This document shows positions 47,732 to 59,129 of a stretch of 64,000 nucleotides of DNA, piece by piece. Each line of letters begins with the position of its first letter. Within the stretch, counting starts at the first letter, position 1. Made by a program: the position numbers and the translations under genes. The stretch comes from Linanthus parryae (taxonomy: Eukaryota; Streptophyta; Magnoliopsida; Ericales; Polemoniaceae): positions 46,052,821 to 46,116,820 of the forward strand of contig JALGPY010000002.1 in NCBI GenBank assembly GCA_023055425.1, given 5' to 3'. Under the pieces are notes generated by a model. That model was not told where the DNA came from and did not search any database. It worked only from the letters and a program-made list of their open reading frames with translations.

Positions 47732-47918
47732 CAGGGGCGTAACCAACCCACGGCTCGGGTAGGCACATGCCATATTCAAAATTTTAAAAACTACAATTTT
47801 ATCCTATAATATACAAAGAATTGAAATTATGGCCTTGCCAAAATTGCAATAGTGCCCAAGTGTTTTGAAAACCTTGTAAAAGTGCTCTGGATGTTTCAAA
47901 TACATGGCACCGCCCCTG
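47732..47918. mobile_element. Small hAT-type MITE
   Basis: Ends CAGGGGCG and CGCCCCTG are exact inverted repeats, flanked by GCTACACT and ACTACACT (7 of 8 match), the 8-bp duplication of hAT elements. 187 bp, no coding capacity. Confidence 0.88.
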
Positions 47919-47926
47919 ACTACACT

Positions 47927-48930
47927 CGCAAGCATCCAAAATAACATCGACAAGTACGTATTATAGTTATCAGTAAGAATCATTGGTATTTATCGAACCA
48001 AAAGAGAACAACCAACCACTCCTTGACGCAAAGCATGCACATGCGAATGTAGGAATCGGAAGATTCAGTTTCCACAATGATTATTAGGTAACGCGCGGAC
48101 ATTCTAGTTTTGTATAGTTAATAAGTACGAACAAAGTATTTTTTTTTGAGAAAAGTACAGACGAAGTAGTTAATTCCATAGACATACATTATATATCATG
48201 AATTCTTATTTTAAAATGTATATATCCCTTACAAACACATAAGTCAATCGTCAGTTATAGAATCTCTCCATCCAATTTGTTTTATGCAATGCCAATACGG
48301 GGTTATATTGTTTCTCTCATACGTGACTCTATTCTCATCAGCCCATTCATCTACATAAATATAAAATTTAGATTAAACATAATATTATACTTACCACTCT
48401 CACTCACATTCATAAACCCCTGTAATATGAAATATTCTTAGATGTGTTATTCTACCGTTCCAGTAGAGCTAATTATTTCGCAAATGTAGCTAAATTATTC
48501 AGTTGAATTTGACGAAATTTGTGCACTTCACCAAGATATGATTTATCCTTTCTCTCCAAAATAATTAAACAATTGGGGTCTTTAATTCGAGGGTCTTTTA
48601 TAGAAAATTTTAAACATAAGTGTAAATATCTCAATCGACACGAAAAAATACAACTTATTATTCCATACTGCAATGTCAATAAGCGAAGAATTAGTTCACC
48701 ATATTATTCAAAAATACTACAGACATGAAGTATTCATGAAAAATTTAAAATCACAGTAAAACCTTTAACTTCATATAGAAAATTACAAAAAGAGGTAAGA
48801 AATTCTAAAAAGATATTTTAAAAAGAAAAAATAAAAGAAAAATGTGCAAATAATAGTCATTTAATAGTTGAAAAATTGAAAAAGTTAATTTTCAACCATA
48901 AGACTCTTATTTGGCTTCTTCAAAGGTGTC
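47927..48930. other. Gene-free stretch
   Basis: AT-rich, with no supported gene or recognised transposon. Open frames here are short and lack domains. Confidence 0.5.
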
Positions 48931-49106
48931 TCTTAGTTGGCGAGGATATGATAGAAGACTCCATCATCGGGATGTCTATTGATTAAGTAGCGAGATAGCC
49001 AAGTACATAAGAAACCACATAAAGTGAAGCAATATCCCACTAAGATAAGGATCGGACTTAGGATCTTTCTTCTTAAGTCCAGCTGTGAATTTGCAGTTGC
49101 CATAAT

Positions 49107-49667
49107 TAGAGGTGAGCAAAAATCACCCACACCGGCCGTCCGAAACTGGCGCGCATCAAACCGGTCGGAATCTAACACCCGCTCATGCTTTTTGTTTGGG
49201 TACAATTATAAAATCGCAAACCCGAACTAACTTTGATTGATCATGGTTTTAGATTTAGCAAAATCGTTTAGAACCGGTCCGGTCCGCTTACATTTTTAAA
49301 TGAAAAAAATAACATATTGTAGTTAGATAACATTGTCCGATAACTAAATTTGTATGTCCGAATAATAGTTTTAATTGATTTTCCTCAAATAACTCATCTT
49401 TCCTAACAAATTTTGTTAAAATTTTCAATTCTAAACACGAAGCTTATGCATCTTTATTTTTTTTAACTAAATTTATACATTTTTTGAATAACTTATCTAG
49501 ACTCAAAAACCTGTTCAACCCGGTCCGAATCGGGCCGAGTCGATAAGTTAAGTTTGGTTTGGGTATCGAGAACAACTGATTGGGCTTGGGTTAAACGTCT
49601 CCAAACCTATTGGGCCGGAGCAAAATTTTCGACAATACCCGGCTAAACCGGTCCGTGCTCACCCCTA
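49107..49667. mobile_element. Non-autonomous hAT-like element
   Basis: Ends TAGAGGTGAGCA and TGCTCACCCCTA are inverted repeats, flanked by a perfect 8-bp duplication GCCATAAT (49099-49106 and 49668-49675). The interior has repeated AACCGGTCCG-like motifs. 561 bp, no transposase. Confidence 0.9.
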
Positions 49668-49804
49668 GCCATAATCATGAAAGAAATACATAATCCATTT
49701 TGACCAGAAACTTTTCGCGGATGATTTTAACCATTGAAAGTTTTTCTCGGGCCTGCTATTATTCCATCTCGTTGAAGTTTTACGCATCCTATACACTCAA
49801 CCAT

Positions 49805-50365
49805 TTAGTCAAAAAGGGTAGTTTCATGTGAACTTTGCACATGAGACAGAGGATCCACAGGGAGGTCCAACAGCATCTGTACATCTACCAATGTGGGGCC
49901 AGCTTTGAAGGAGGCAAAATGACAACTATGAGTTTTCTTGGAATATTTTAACAATAAATTTTGGAGCATATCTTGATCAAGTTTAAGGTTCAAGCCTTTT
50001 GTCGCACAGATAGCATCATAAATTCATGCTGGAGTTAAAATGACCTCATGGAATGTCAGTATATGCTCAATCCATTCTTCCATCAGATCCAGTTCCCCAA
50101 CGAACGTTTGGTGGCTGATCTCAGTATAAGGATATAATCCATCTTCAAGACCTAATCTTTGAATCTTATTTATATTAACTAAGTCCCAATAATCTCTCGA
50201 AGGGACCGGTGTCAACAAAAGATTGTTTCTATCAGAAGGAGTTGGAAGTTTCTGGACTCTTATTGTTGCATGATAAAAATCTTCCCCATCATTATAAGGG
50301 ATTTTTTCCATAAATATTTTGAAGGTTTTGGTATTTCTTCGACTTCTTTGAGAGCTTTTGTTCAT
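49805..50365 (-). pseudogene. Plant mobile domain (PMD)-like pseudogene
   Basis: An ATG-started frame (50365-50024) ends at an in-frame TGA. The same frame then continues IYDAICATKGL through KTHSCHF and AGPTLVDVQMLLDLPVDP to a stop at 49805. The last part matches the PTL.DV..LLGLPV core of the plant mobile domain found in MAIN/MAIL-type proteins and in transposon-associated genes. At about 187 codons it is far shorter than full PMD proteins. The interrupting TGA and truncation mark it as a pseudogene. Family assignment is from pattern only. Confidence 0.5.
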
Positions 50366-50993
50366 GCCATTTTCTTTAAGCTAAAGAATACATGAAAATG
50401 CTCGAATAAATTATGCAGAAAGTTGTAAACAAATACACAACTTTGCTAATTTTCAACTTACCAGAGTAGAAAAGAAGCAACTTTTGTTCCAGTTTGATGA
50501 TAGAAGAGGAAGATCTTGATGATGAATTTTTAGATATGCAGGAACGCTTGAAAGTGTTTTAATCTGAACTAGAGAAAGAAGGAGTTCCTAAGATAATGGC
50601 TGTGGAGTAATGATATGATCAATTCGTAATATCTCTCGTTTTTCCCTGACCTTTCAAATCGCCTCACTATCTCGGTAAGTGCTGAATCATGTTAATGTGG
50701 GCTTGACCACGTCATTAAAGGTTTTTTAATATCTATGACACAAATCTTTACATTAATGGGCTATGATGAAAATGGGGGCTAGGGTTTATTGATTTTGAAT
50801 TGTTTTTCCCATGCGCATACTGGTTTGCGCTCAATCTTACTATGTGTGAGATTCACGCGCAAAGGGGGCTAATGTAGATACCTTAATCCGGTTGTACTAA
50901 AACTTATCCACGTGAAAGCTGAAGGTATGACATGTTACTACTCCGTATACATTCTATAAGAATTCTTGTATACTTTCATATTTGTATGGGGGC

Positions 50994-51560
50994 TGTGAGA
51001 CATGGCCCTCTCGCATATAATAATTGCATACTCGAGAGTTAAGGGTCTAAGTGATTTAGAGGCTAGAGCAAGGCCCGCCGCGTTCAAGCTATGCATGTAC
51101 TCGCACGCGACCCTTGTATGTTATTCAAGAGACTTGCGATACACCCGCCTATATATGCGGTTGACAGTTGCATATGCGAGGCAGTAATATAACGTCTCCA
51201 TGCGGTTATATAACTACTCATAACCGCTGCCCTAAGATCAGTACATATAGGAGGGTCATCCTCTTCATAGAGGTACATATCTTTTGAGATTCTCCACATG
51301 TTGTTTTACTGTCTCTATTGAGTAGCATACTTGGCTTACTCTCGTCCCTTAAATGCTTACATCCTTCTCACCCTTAACTGAATTCTTGTGTATTGATCTG
51401 TAGTTATTTTAACCTATTGTGGGTACACGTAAGGATCCTCTCATACTCTTGCCTTGTCCACATTAATAAAATATTCATCGATACAATCTTCTATACAATA
51501 CGCGATTCTCTTCGTTCCTCGTCTCCATCTCACTATCAAATTCATAACAAGGTAGAAATA
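50994..51560 (+). mobile_element. LTR-like end (family P/Q), left copy
   Basis: TATGGGGGC (polypurine tract) precedes TGTGAGACA, the usual junction of a retrotransposon interior and its 3' LTR. The segment and its upstream 60 bp resemble the copy at 53433. A further tract, AAGGGGGCTAATGTAGATACC near 50866, suggests another LTR junction. The right border is approximate and no target duplication was found. Confidence 0.45.
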
Positions 51561-52178
51561 ATTCTTATTGTAAGACCCATCAATTAGTAATATCGGATCA
51601 AAAATGCATTATGATAGTCATTTAGACAAACACTTGCTGAATTTCATGTCATCTAGCATTCTTCATAACCAACATGAATTTTTCGGTAATATTGAACGGG
51701 TACTACTATACTGCAAAACAAGTCAGTGAGTTACATGGATAAGCATTAATTTTTAGGCATCTCCAGTCGGCTGATAGTCTTTAAAATCAAGAGCTAAATG
51801 ACGTTTATATAGAATTACATCATAAACCTGGTTTAAACTCGGGACCTCATGCAGGGATTTCAAACGCGAGCTAGTAGTCATTTGCAAGTTTTAATTTTTT
51901 AAATATTACTATTAGCTGGCATCTTGCGCAACAAACAAGTGGTGATGTGATTAATCCTTAAATACTACTGGCACGTTTTTACACTTTTGATTCAAGAGTT
52001 GACCTGAGATGCTTTCCATACCTAGTTTTTCGTTTAACCCACATGAAGACAATTTGCCGGACATCTAATTCTTTCTTTTATTACCCTTAGTCGAAGATTA
52101 GATCGGGTCTTAATTGGTAGTCTTAATGAATTAACTAATTAATCAAAGCTTAGTAGTTGGCTACTGCTTAGTTTTCAC

Positions 52179-52187
52179 TTTAAATAG
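52179..52187 (+). promoter_or_regulatory. TATA-like box of peptide gene copy 7
   Basis: TTTAAATAG followed by CTTAATAC, 98 bp before the ATG. The downstream leader keeps TTTTGCACAAGCAAGC and TCTCTC, like copy 6 and the array copies. Confidence 0.5.
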
Positions 52188-52276
52188 CTTAATACCATTT
52201 CATTAGCTTTTGCACAAGCAAGCATATATACATCTGGTCACCACCATAGTCTCTCTCATCAAGTTGATCAACAACC

Positions 52277-52688
52277 ATGGCCAAGAACAGCAGCAGCAAC
52301 AGATCATCCCCAAAGATGTTATCTTATGTTGCTTCTTTTCTCATGATGCTTCTCCTCATCATCATTGCCTGCTCAATGGGTTAGTACACTAGCACATTTT
52401 TTTTTTCCTTTTGGTGGATTACTCATGTATATATGGTTCAAAATAGGTTTTAGTATGTTAGATTGACAAATTCCCCCAAATTCTTTACCAAATGGGGTCT
52501 AGAATAACACGTTTGCTCGACTATCAATGAATTTTCTTGCAGCTGGAAAAGCCAATGCAGCGGATGAATTTTGTAGCCTGGGATCGAACCTCCCTTGCAT
52601 ATTTCACTGCGCAGGGCGAAACCGTAGCGGGTATTGTGATTTCGCAGGCAACTGCGTCTGTTACCGTTTTAATTTTGCGGAGTACTGA
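52277..52688 (+). CDS. Diverged six-cysteine secreted peptide, copy 7
   Basis: Exon 1 is 52277-52379 and exon 2 is 52543-52688, with a 163-bp intron; 82 residues. The leader begins MAKNSSSNRSSPK and has the same length (34 codons plus one base) and splice phase as the array genes. The mature part has Cys spacing C-x7-C-x3-C-x8-C-x5-C-x-C with a GYC gamma-core (GYCDFAGNC), and a C-terminal tail longer than in the array copies (YRFNFAEY). The leader is well conserved while the mature sequence is mostly different apart from Cys and a few glycines, as is common in plant defensin-like families. TATA-like box and leader resemble those of the array. LTR-related sequences lie on both sides. Confidence 0.85.
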
Positions 52689-53432
52689 TGCTAGCCTGCT
52701 AGCTAGTTAGAATTCAGTGATAACTAGTTGTGCTAGCTACTGTATGGGACTCCAATTGTTGTGCAGTTCCAAAGAATAATACGTGTGATTATGCTTTCAA
52801 TCTTAACTATTACTGTTTGTAATTCCGCAATTGCGCTCGTGCTCGCTAGAATTATTTAGTAGTATTCACTTGCCGTCCGATTATGTTCACGCAGCATACA
52901 CGCTTTACAGATTATTTCACAAAAAAAGGTTGGCTATATAAAATACTGATTAATTTAGTGGATAAATTCTATGTGTCCTATAGGCTCCTCTCTCCAATAG
53001 GTCATCTGAACAACAGTTATCTTTAGAATATAAATAAAATGGGACAACATTTGTCTCTTATAGGCCCTCTATCATGCTATTTATTTGGCGGATAATTATG
53101 CCGCTCATTATCTTAAGGAGACGAAAATGGGATAGCTGAATCCTATGTGTCTCTCTCTCTCTTCATTTAATTTTTTTAATTACTTTTTATCTACAAAAAT
53201 TACAACTTAATTTATTTTACATAACACTATTGGAGTATACGTTAAAAATTATGTATATTTAAAATAAAAAATCGTGAGTTTTATTAAATTATAAATAATC
53301 TATACCTATTACTACTGGAGATGCTGAGTATGTTGAGCATCTACACCAACGTGGCACCCATCCAGGAGGTTTGATGGTACTCCACTATTACTCTATCATT
53401 ATCTTTATACTCACACTTATCTATATGGGGGC

Positions 53433-53990
53433 TGTGAGACAGGGTCTCCCTCGACACTAACCGCGCGGGAGTTGTAGGGTTCAAGTGGCTTGGAGGCTAG
53501 AGTAAGCAACGTCGCGCGCGAGCAATAGCTGTACTCGCGCGCGACCCTTAGCGATGGTCTGAGAGATTTGATGACCACGTGTCCTATATGTGCGGTCGGC
53601 CGTTTGAAAGGTCCCTATATATACGGATGATCGTGTAACGTGTCCTATATATACGGGCAAACGTGCCGTTACGAGGCGGATATCTAGCCGTCATTTGCGG
53701 ACGCATTAACCCCTCGTAACGGCCACTCATATGCCCTATATATAGGAACATTGGCCTTCTATGGCAAGTCTCTCGGATCTTTTGCCAATCATCATATTGT
53801 CTCTCTTAGACAATTAGCAAGAGCTTACTTTTCCCCTACCCTTACTCTCAATCTCTTTGTGCATTATTCTTGTCCTTGTTCTTGTTCTTGTCCTTGTTCT
53901 TGTTCTTGTCTGTTACATGTGTACAATGAGATCTTCCTTACAGGATCCCCTTGTACACAACTAGCATTGGAGACTGTGCATGGATGATCA
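53433..53990 (+). mobile_element. LTR-like end (family P/Q), right copy
   Basis: TATATGGGGGC then TGTGAGACAGGG, followed by AAGTGGCTTGGAGGCTAGAG and CGCGCGACCCTTAG, aligning with 50994 onwards. GC-rich with repeated TCCTATATATACGG. The right border is approximate. Confidence 0.45.
53868..53911. repeat. TTGTTC/TTGTCC hexamer microsatellite
   Basis: About seven consecutive copies of CTTGTT/CTTGTC. Confidence 0.85.
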
Positions 53991-55219
53991 TGCAAGTATT
54001 GATAGGTGTAATAGTGCTTAGGGTTCATTTTGCAGTTAATGAAATTTGGGCTAAAGTGTAATTATCTCAAAGTACTCTACTTCTTGAAATTTCAATTTTA
54101 ACCCCATTTATTTCAGAGTTCCAACACAGTTCAAGAACTTATATTCACCGCCTGATCCAGTATCAGCAATACTGATGATCTAGAATTTCCAAACATACCT
54201 CAACGTTTTCATATATTGCAATTTAGGACCTATAAAATACTAGGGTGTTAAATCAAGAATCACCACAACGATATGGAAATCCCTCTAAATAAACTGCAAT
54301 CTTCACGCGAGAAGAATTTCGCAGGAATATCCGACTGCTTCAGAAAAGCAGTTTCGGTCAAAATGCAGTTTCAGAGGCAGAATTGAAGGATGTCGGATTT
54401 GGGCAAAGTCATACACAATTTTGTGTGGAAACAACATTCTAAAAATAACCCGTAATTTATCAAGGGCACCGCCTTGATTTGGCCAAAATCGACTGTTTAA
54501 GGGTCCAAATCAGCGTTTTTCTATTTTAGTAATACTTATTTCGCTAATTAGCAGGTCAAACTATTCCCGATTTGGGTGAATCTTTTTGATGAGTCTTTAT
54601 TTTGTTTAGGACATTAATTTAGGATTTTTTTTTTAGATTTTGCTATTTTGGCAAAATTATATTTTAGAGCTATTTATACCCGGCTTGGGGGTAAATTTAC
54701 AGAGACTTTGATATTGATTAATTCTGAATTCAAGAGAGATTTGTGCCCTAGTTTCTTTGCCCTTTCTCATTGTTGATTCCGCAGTCATCCCTCGTTTGGT
54801 TGTATAAGCCGGCGTCAAATTCACCCAAAAGAATATGGAATCACTCCCCCGCCCCACCAAGATTCAGAATTCCGGGATCTCTAGCTGGAATTCTGAATTT
54901 TTCGCTAGAATTATGTATTTTTGGAGAGTAATTCTGATTTTTTTTCGGATTGTTTGATCGAAATTCAATTTTTATACTTCATCCGCCTCTAATTTAAGCT
55001 CATCCAAACAGGACCAATATAACTTGTATCAACTTAAACACACGTAAAATCATATTGAAGGAGTTCAAGAGTGGAAGAAAAGTTCAAAGAACCAAAAATA
55101 ACAAGACGAAACTTGATTAACACGCCTCAATTAATCTTTGATCCATAGCCTCCTTCTTTCTCCTAAAACTTCATCTACCGGCTAGTACTTCACATTTACA
55201 GTTTTGGGTGATAACAAAG
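53991..55219. other. Gene-free stretch
   Basis: No supported gene. Open frames are short and without recognisable domains. No clear transposon ends seen. Confidence 0.5.
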
Positions 55220-55363
55220 GAGAAATTTTTTACTGCTCCAAGAGAGCACCACGTGGTGCTCTACAGCTAATGAGTGTATGTCAATCACTCACGGTGTATT
55301 TAAGTGTTGCACTTTAATTGGTTGTAGAGCACCACGTGGTCCTGGAGCACTAAAATATTGCTC
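55220..55363. mobile_element. Mutator-like MITE carrying palindromic G-boxes
   Basis: Ends GAGAAATTTTTTACTGCTCC and the complement of GGAGCACTAAAATATTGCTC are inverted repeats, flanked by a perfect 9-bp duplication ATAACAAAG (55211-55219 and 55364-55372). The left arm holds the 18-bp palindrome GAGCACCACGTGGTGCTC with a CACGTG core; the right arm also has CCACGTGG. 144 bp. Confidence 0.9.
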
Positions 55364-55429
55364 ATAACAAAGACAGACTGTCTAAAATGAAATCAGAATT
55401 CCGGAACCGAAATTTCAACAAGGGATGGA

Positions 55430-55649
55430 TGTTAGGATGCCTTGAGTCAAATAAGTGAGATTAGGCATTTTGGAAATATTAGGAATCAACTAGCTTTGGA
55501 AACTAGTAGAATTATGAATTTACTAGTATTCCTTATTGTATTGTTACTTGGAGAGCAAGTTGGTGTAGCCTATAAATAGGAGGCTCTACAAGGATTCTAA
55601 AGTATGATTGTATTTTCTGGTTTCTCCCTCTGAAAAAAAACGATTTTCA
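55430..55649 (+). mobile_element. Possible short solo LTR
   Basis: Starts TGTTAGGATGCC, has CCTATAAATAGG as a TATA box about 140 bp in, and could end at TTTTCA. No primer-binding site or target duplication was found, so this is tentative. Confidence 0.3.
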
Positions 55650-56780
55650 CCCAGTGGAGGTAGCTAACGATCTAGGTGTCATAGTCGGGTTCAACGATCT
55701 AGGTGGATCCAAGAGCCAGGGTTTCATGTCTTGGTGGAACTCAAAGCTAGGATTTCACGATTTAGGTAGAGCAGGCTATCCGGTGTAGGGTTTTATCAAG
55801 ATTTTGTCAAGAACGATGTCGGACTTGGTGATCAAGATCGTTCTGTTCGTGAGGAGAACTAGGTTTCGTTCGTTGTCCTCTAAAACAAGCACATGTACAC
55901 CCACCATCTGAAGCCCCATGGAGGGGGCTATCAGGGCTTTTTTTGGACCGATCTGGCATGCATATAATTGGGCCTGTAAGGTATCTGAAAAAAGCGGTAC
56001 CTATAGAGTTCTCGCGCAAATCTGGCAGTCCACACGCATTCAGCGTTCTCTCAATTGGCGGCCACGTGCAATCCGGCTCTCGGTTTGCATGGAGCATCTG
56101 GCATGTGAATTGAATCTTGTTCAAGCTCATGCGTTGTAGGAACTCGTTGGAGTTGGAGCAACGACATGAAGCATATGTTCTTGATTGGTTCTGGCGCGTA
56201 TTATGCACGCGTCTGTTCTAGCATGCATCTGTTCTGTTTTTTGGGGCATGTGCCATGACATGCAGATGGCGGGATCTATTTTTGGGGAGAAATTGGGTGC
56301 ATTTGATGCAATTGGGGCGCATCAGGCATGACAGTTGTTGGGGGCACTCATCACTAAATAAAACATGTCTGTAGTGATATCTAGACATTCTGTCATGTTG
56401 TAATTGTCTGGCGCAAGTGGGCGCATCAGGAACGTATTCGGTCCTGCCTCAATGAATGCATTCAAGTCTTGTTCCGGGTGGAGGAGCACTTGCTTCTGTT
56501 TTCTCAATTGCATCCACATCGAGCGCATTCGTTGCAGGGACACCATGGAATTCAGAGCAACAATTTGGCGATTCACGTTTCACATACAGCTGCAGAAAAA
56601 AATTTCAGGTGGAGGCATGCTTGTTTCTGATTCAGAGATATGCATCCGGTTCATGCTTGAGGAGAGAAACATTAGGTTCCGTTGTTGGGTGGTTGAGAGG
56701 ATTCGACACAAAGTGGAGCTTTGTCTTGAATCGAAGCAACCAAGACTCGAAAAGGATTCAGGTTGCTAGAACATTTGAAT
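55650..56780. other. Probable internal 3' part of a Ty1-copia element
   Basis: No coding domain is recognisable. Because it runs directly into a copia-type polypurine tract at 56781, it may be the decayed 3' interior of that element. Open frames on both strands lack motifs. Confidence 0.35.
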
Positions 56781-57235
56781 CAAGGTGGAGATTTGTTGGA
56801 ATGATTCAAAGTCTAGCAAAATCATGCATCAGGAGGACCAGGAGAAGGCTGCAGCATTCGGGGTTCAGGAGTAGGTCTTGCGACAAACTAAGCAGGTCAT
56901 GCGACCTACTTCGGGGCTGACAGCTTTTGAATGATTTCCTAATCGGTTTTGGTAACGTTTTGACGTTGCTTTGGGCGTAAGCCAGGCCCTTAGGTCTATA
57001 TAAGGGTATAAAACATGAGTAGACTTAATGTGGTGTATCGGATTCGCCGCCGTGGTCGTTGTGACCACGGTGTACATTACAATCGGGCTCTCTCTCTCTC
57101 AATGAAGTTCAAGTTCTTGATGTGGAAGTAGCTAGCAGATTCATTAGGGGATCATTTAGTGAACCACGTTAAGTATTTGTCTCGTTCTTGATTTTGTTTC
57201 ATCGTTCTTGCTCGAATACCCTCAAGTTATAACAT
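56781..57235 (+). mobile_element. Ty1-copia polypurine tract and 3' LTR
   Basis: CAAGGTGGAGATT followed by TGTTGGAATG (from 56794) is the classic Ty1-copia junction of interior and 3' LTR. The LTR has a TATA box, CTATATAAGGGTATAAAAC (near 56996), and a CTCTCTCTCT tract. The right end near TACCCTCA (57235) is an estimate. Confidence 0.6.
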
Positions 57236-57869
57236 TATTTTACCTTTTTTTAGGTTAAATGTATAATTTTAATTACAGCGTGTACTAATATGTAAACCGT
57301 CGGTTTTAACCAACTGACACTACTAGAATACCTGGTTTTTGCGGCTGTTTTTTTGAGGCAGGCAAAATAATCGCTGCATAGATACAATTAAATTAGCGAA
57401 ATAATATCATTCTTTTTTAAACGTGGGTACTCATGTGCCAGTTATAAAAGTTAAATTGTAAAATGGGCTTTTATCTCTCTATTCACGTCTTTCCTGGGTC
57501 GCCGCTCCTTCTTCACCTAAATCTGAAGTTGCAACCCTAGATTGTGAATCCTTCTTCTTTCGTCGAACTGCAAACCACTATCGCTGCTACTTAGAGATTG
57601 ACGAGGTAAGTTTGATTTTTTCTCCCCTCTTAATTCTCGTGTATTTTTTTCTTCCAATACCAAGATTTTAAATCTGTTGCGCCATGTTGTTTGTAGATCG
57701 AATTGTGAAGAACAATGAAGGTTAGATGTTGAGATTGGAGTGTATTTCGATTTCGTGTTCCCTTTTTATTCTCTATATGTTCGTCTTCCGATTCCTGAAT
57801 TATTTGTAGTGCTATGTTTTTTAGATTGAAAAGATATAATTTGTGTTATCCCCTCTTCTTCAGTTCTAG

Positions 57870-58442
57870 GTCCACATATTTCATCGATTGCCCACTTGTG
57901 AACAAAAAATTGTGAGGTCAAAACGTTTCTTAGAGAAACAATCTAGGAGGGAGTCAAAACTAAAGTTTATGGTTGAACAGGCTGGTATTCCTATCAGGTT
58001 AGATTTAGGAAAGAAAAAGGGTGAACCATATGACCCAAATGACCCTCTTCGGCTGTTCTTGCGACGTGCCGAAACTACACGACTCTTGACAGCCAAAGAA
58101 GAATCTGTATTGGTTGTTGTAATGCAGGTATTTTTTTGCTCTGTTCTTAAAATTCATGAAATCTGTTGTCAGTCATGAAAGCTCCTATTTTTGCTATTGG
58201 GTTTAGAGGAAGTAAAGAGTAGGCTTCAGGCTCAATTTGACCGTAAACTCACTCTGGTAAAGTGGGCTGCACCTTTTGCTGTTAGTTCTCGAGTCTTGAA
58301 AGTTGAAAGCTCAGCTTCACCATGATGTTAACAGCATCCAGAGAAATTAATTCATGCTAACTTTATTTGGTGGTTCATATTGCTAAACAATATCAAGGAA
58401 AATGTCCCAGCCTTCAGGATTTGACGTAGGTAGTGTGGTGAA
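57870..58442 (+). pseudogene. Sigma-70-type plastid RNA polymerase sigma factor fragment
   Basis: The segment 57870-58127 is open and reads PIRLDLGKKKG, PYDPNDPLRLFL and LLTAKEE, the region just before and within sigma region 1.2 of plant nuclear-encoded sigma factors. It ends at a plausible CAG/GTATTT donor. Downstream, 58205-58265 encodes LEEVKSRLQAQF, and 58340-58400 encodes EKLIHAN then, after a frameshift, LVVHIAKQYQG, the conserved region 2.1-2.2. Frameshifts and lost splice sites show decay. The parent gene normally directs plastid transcription. The SIG6-like class is my best guess; the class is not certain. The fragment is wholly inside the CACTA element, so it is a captured copy. 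Confidence 0.7.
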
Positions 58443-58651
58443 ACTGCGCCTCTCTTTATTTTTGATGTAAACCTTGATTGAAGATGGAAATACTAGATCA
58501 GTTACTTCTTATGCAGATTCCGTTGCTTGGCTTATCTGAAGAACCAACATGGTAGTGCCGTGTTGTTCATAGTCAAATTGTGAAGAGACAGACGAGGTGA
58601 GTTTCAAACTTTGTCACCATTGTATATTCTATTCTATTCACTTCCAGTTAG

Positions 58652-58691
<40 letters not shown>

Positions 58692-59129
58692 CCAGGATTT
58701 GACGTAGGTAGAGTGGTGAAACTGCACCTCTCTTTATTTTTGATGTAAACCTTGATTGAAGATGGAAATAGTAGATCAGTTACTTCTTATGCAGATTCCG
58801 TTGCTTGGCTTATCTGAAGAACCAACATGGTAGTGCCGTGTTGTTCATAGTCAAATTGTGAAGAGACAGACGAGGTGTGTTTCAAACTTTGTCACCATTG
58901 TATATTCTATTCTATTCACTTCCAGTTAGTTACACACACACACACACACTTCCAGGATTTGACGTAGGTAGAGTGGTGAAACTGCACCTCTCTTTATTTT
59001 TTATGTAAACCTTGATTGAAGATGGAAATAGTAGATCAGTTACTTCTTATGCAGATTCTGTTGCTTGGCTTATCTGAAGAACCAACATGGTAGTGCCGTG
59101 TTGTTCATCGTCAAATTGTGAAGAGACAG
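58416..59129 (+). repeat. Three tandem copies of a roughly 270-bp segment with (CA)n spacers
   Basis: Copies begin at AGGATTTGACGTAGGTAG at 58416, 58694 and 58954 (spacings 278 and 260 bp; the difference is mainly in the (CA)n run). The first copy starts inside the sigma-factor-like sequence (CTTCAGGATTTGACG). The (CA)n tract near 58651-58690 is the longest. Confidence 0.93.

Noticed and set aside
55807..56920. Several 70-154 codon frames on both strands
   Set aside because: No recognisable motif, mutually overlapping, and located just before a copia polypurine tract; most likely chance frames in retrotransposon remnant.
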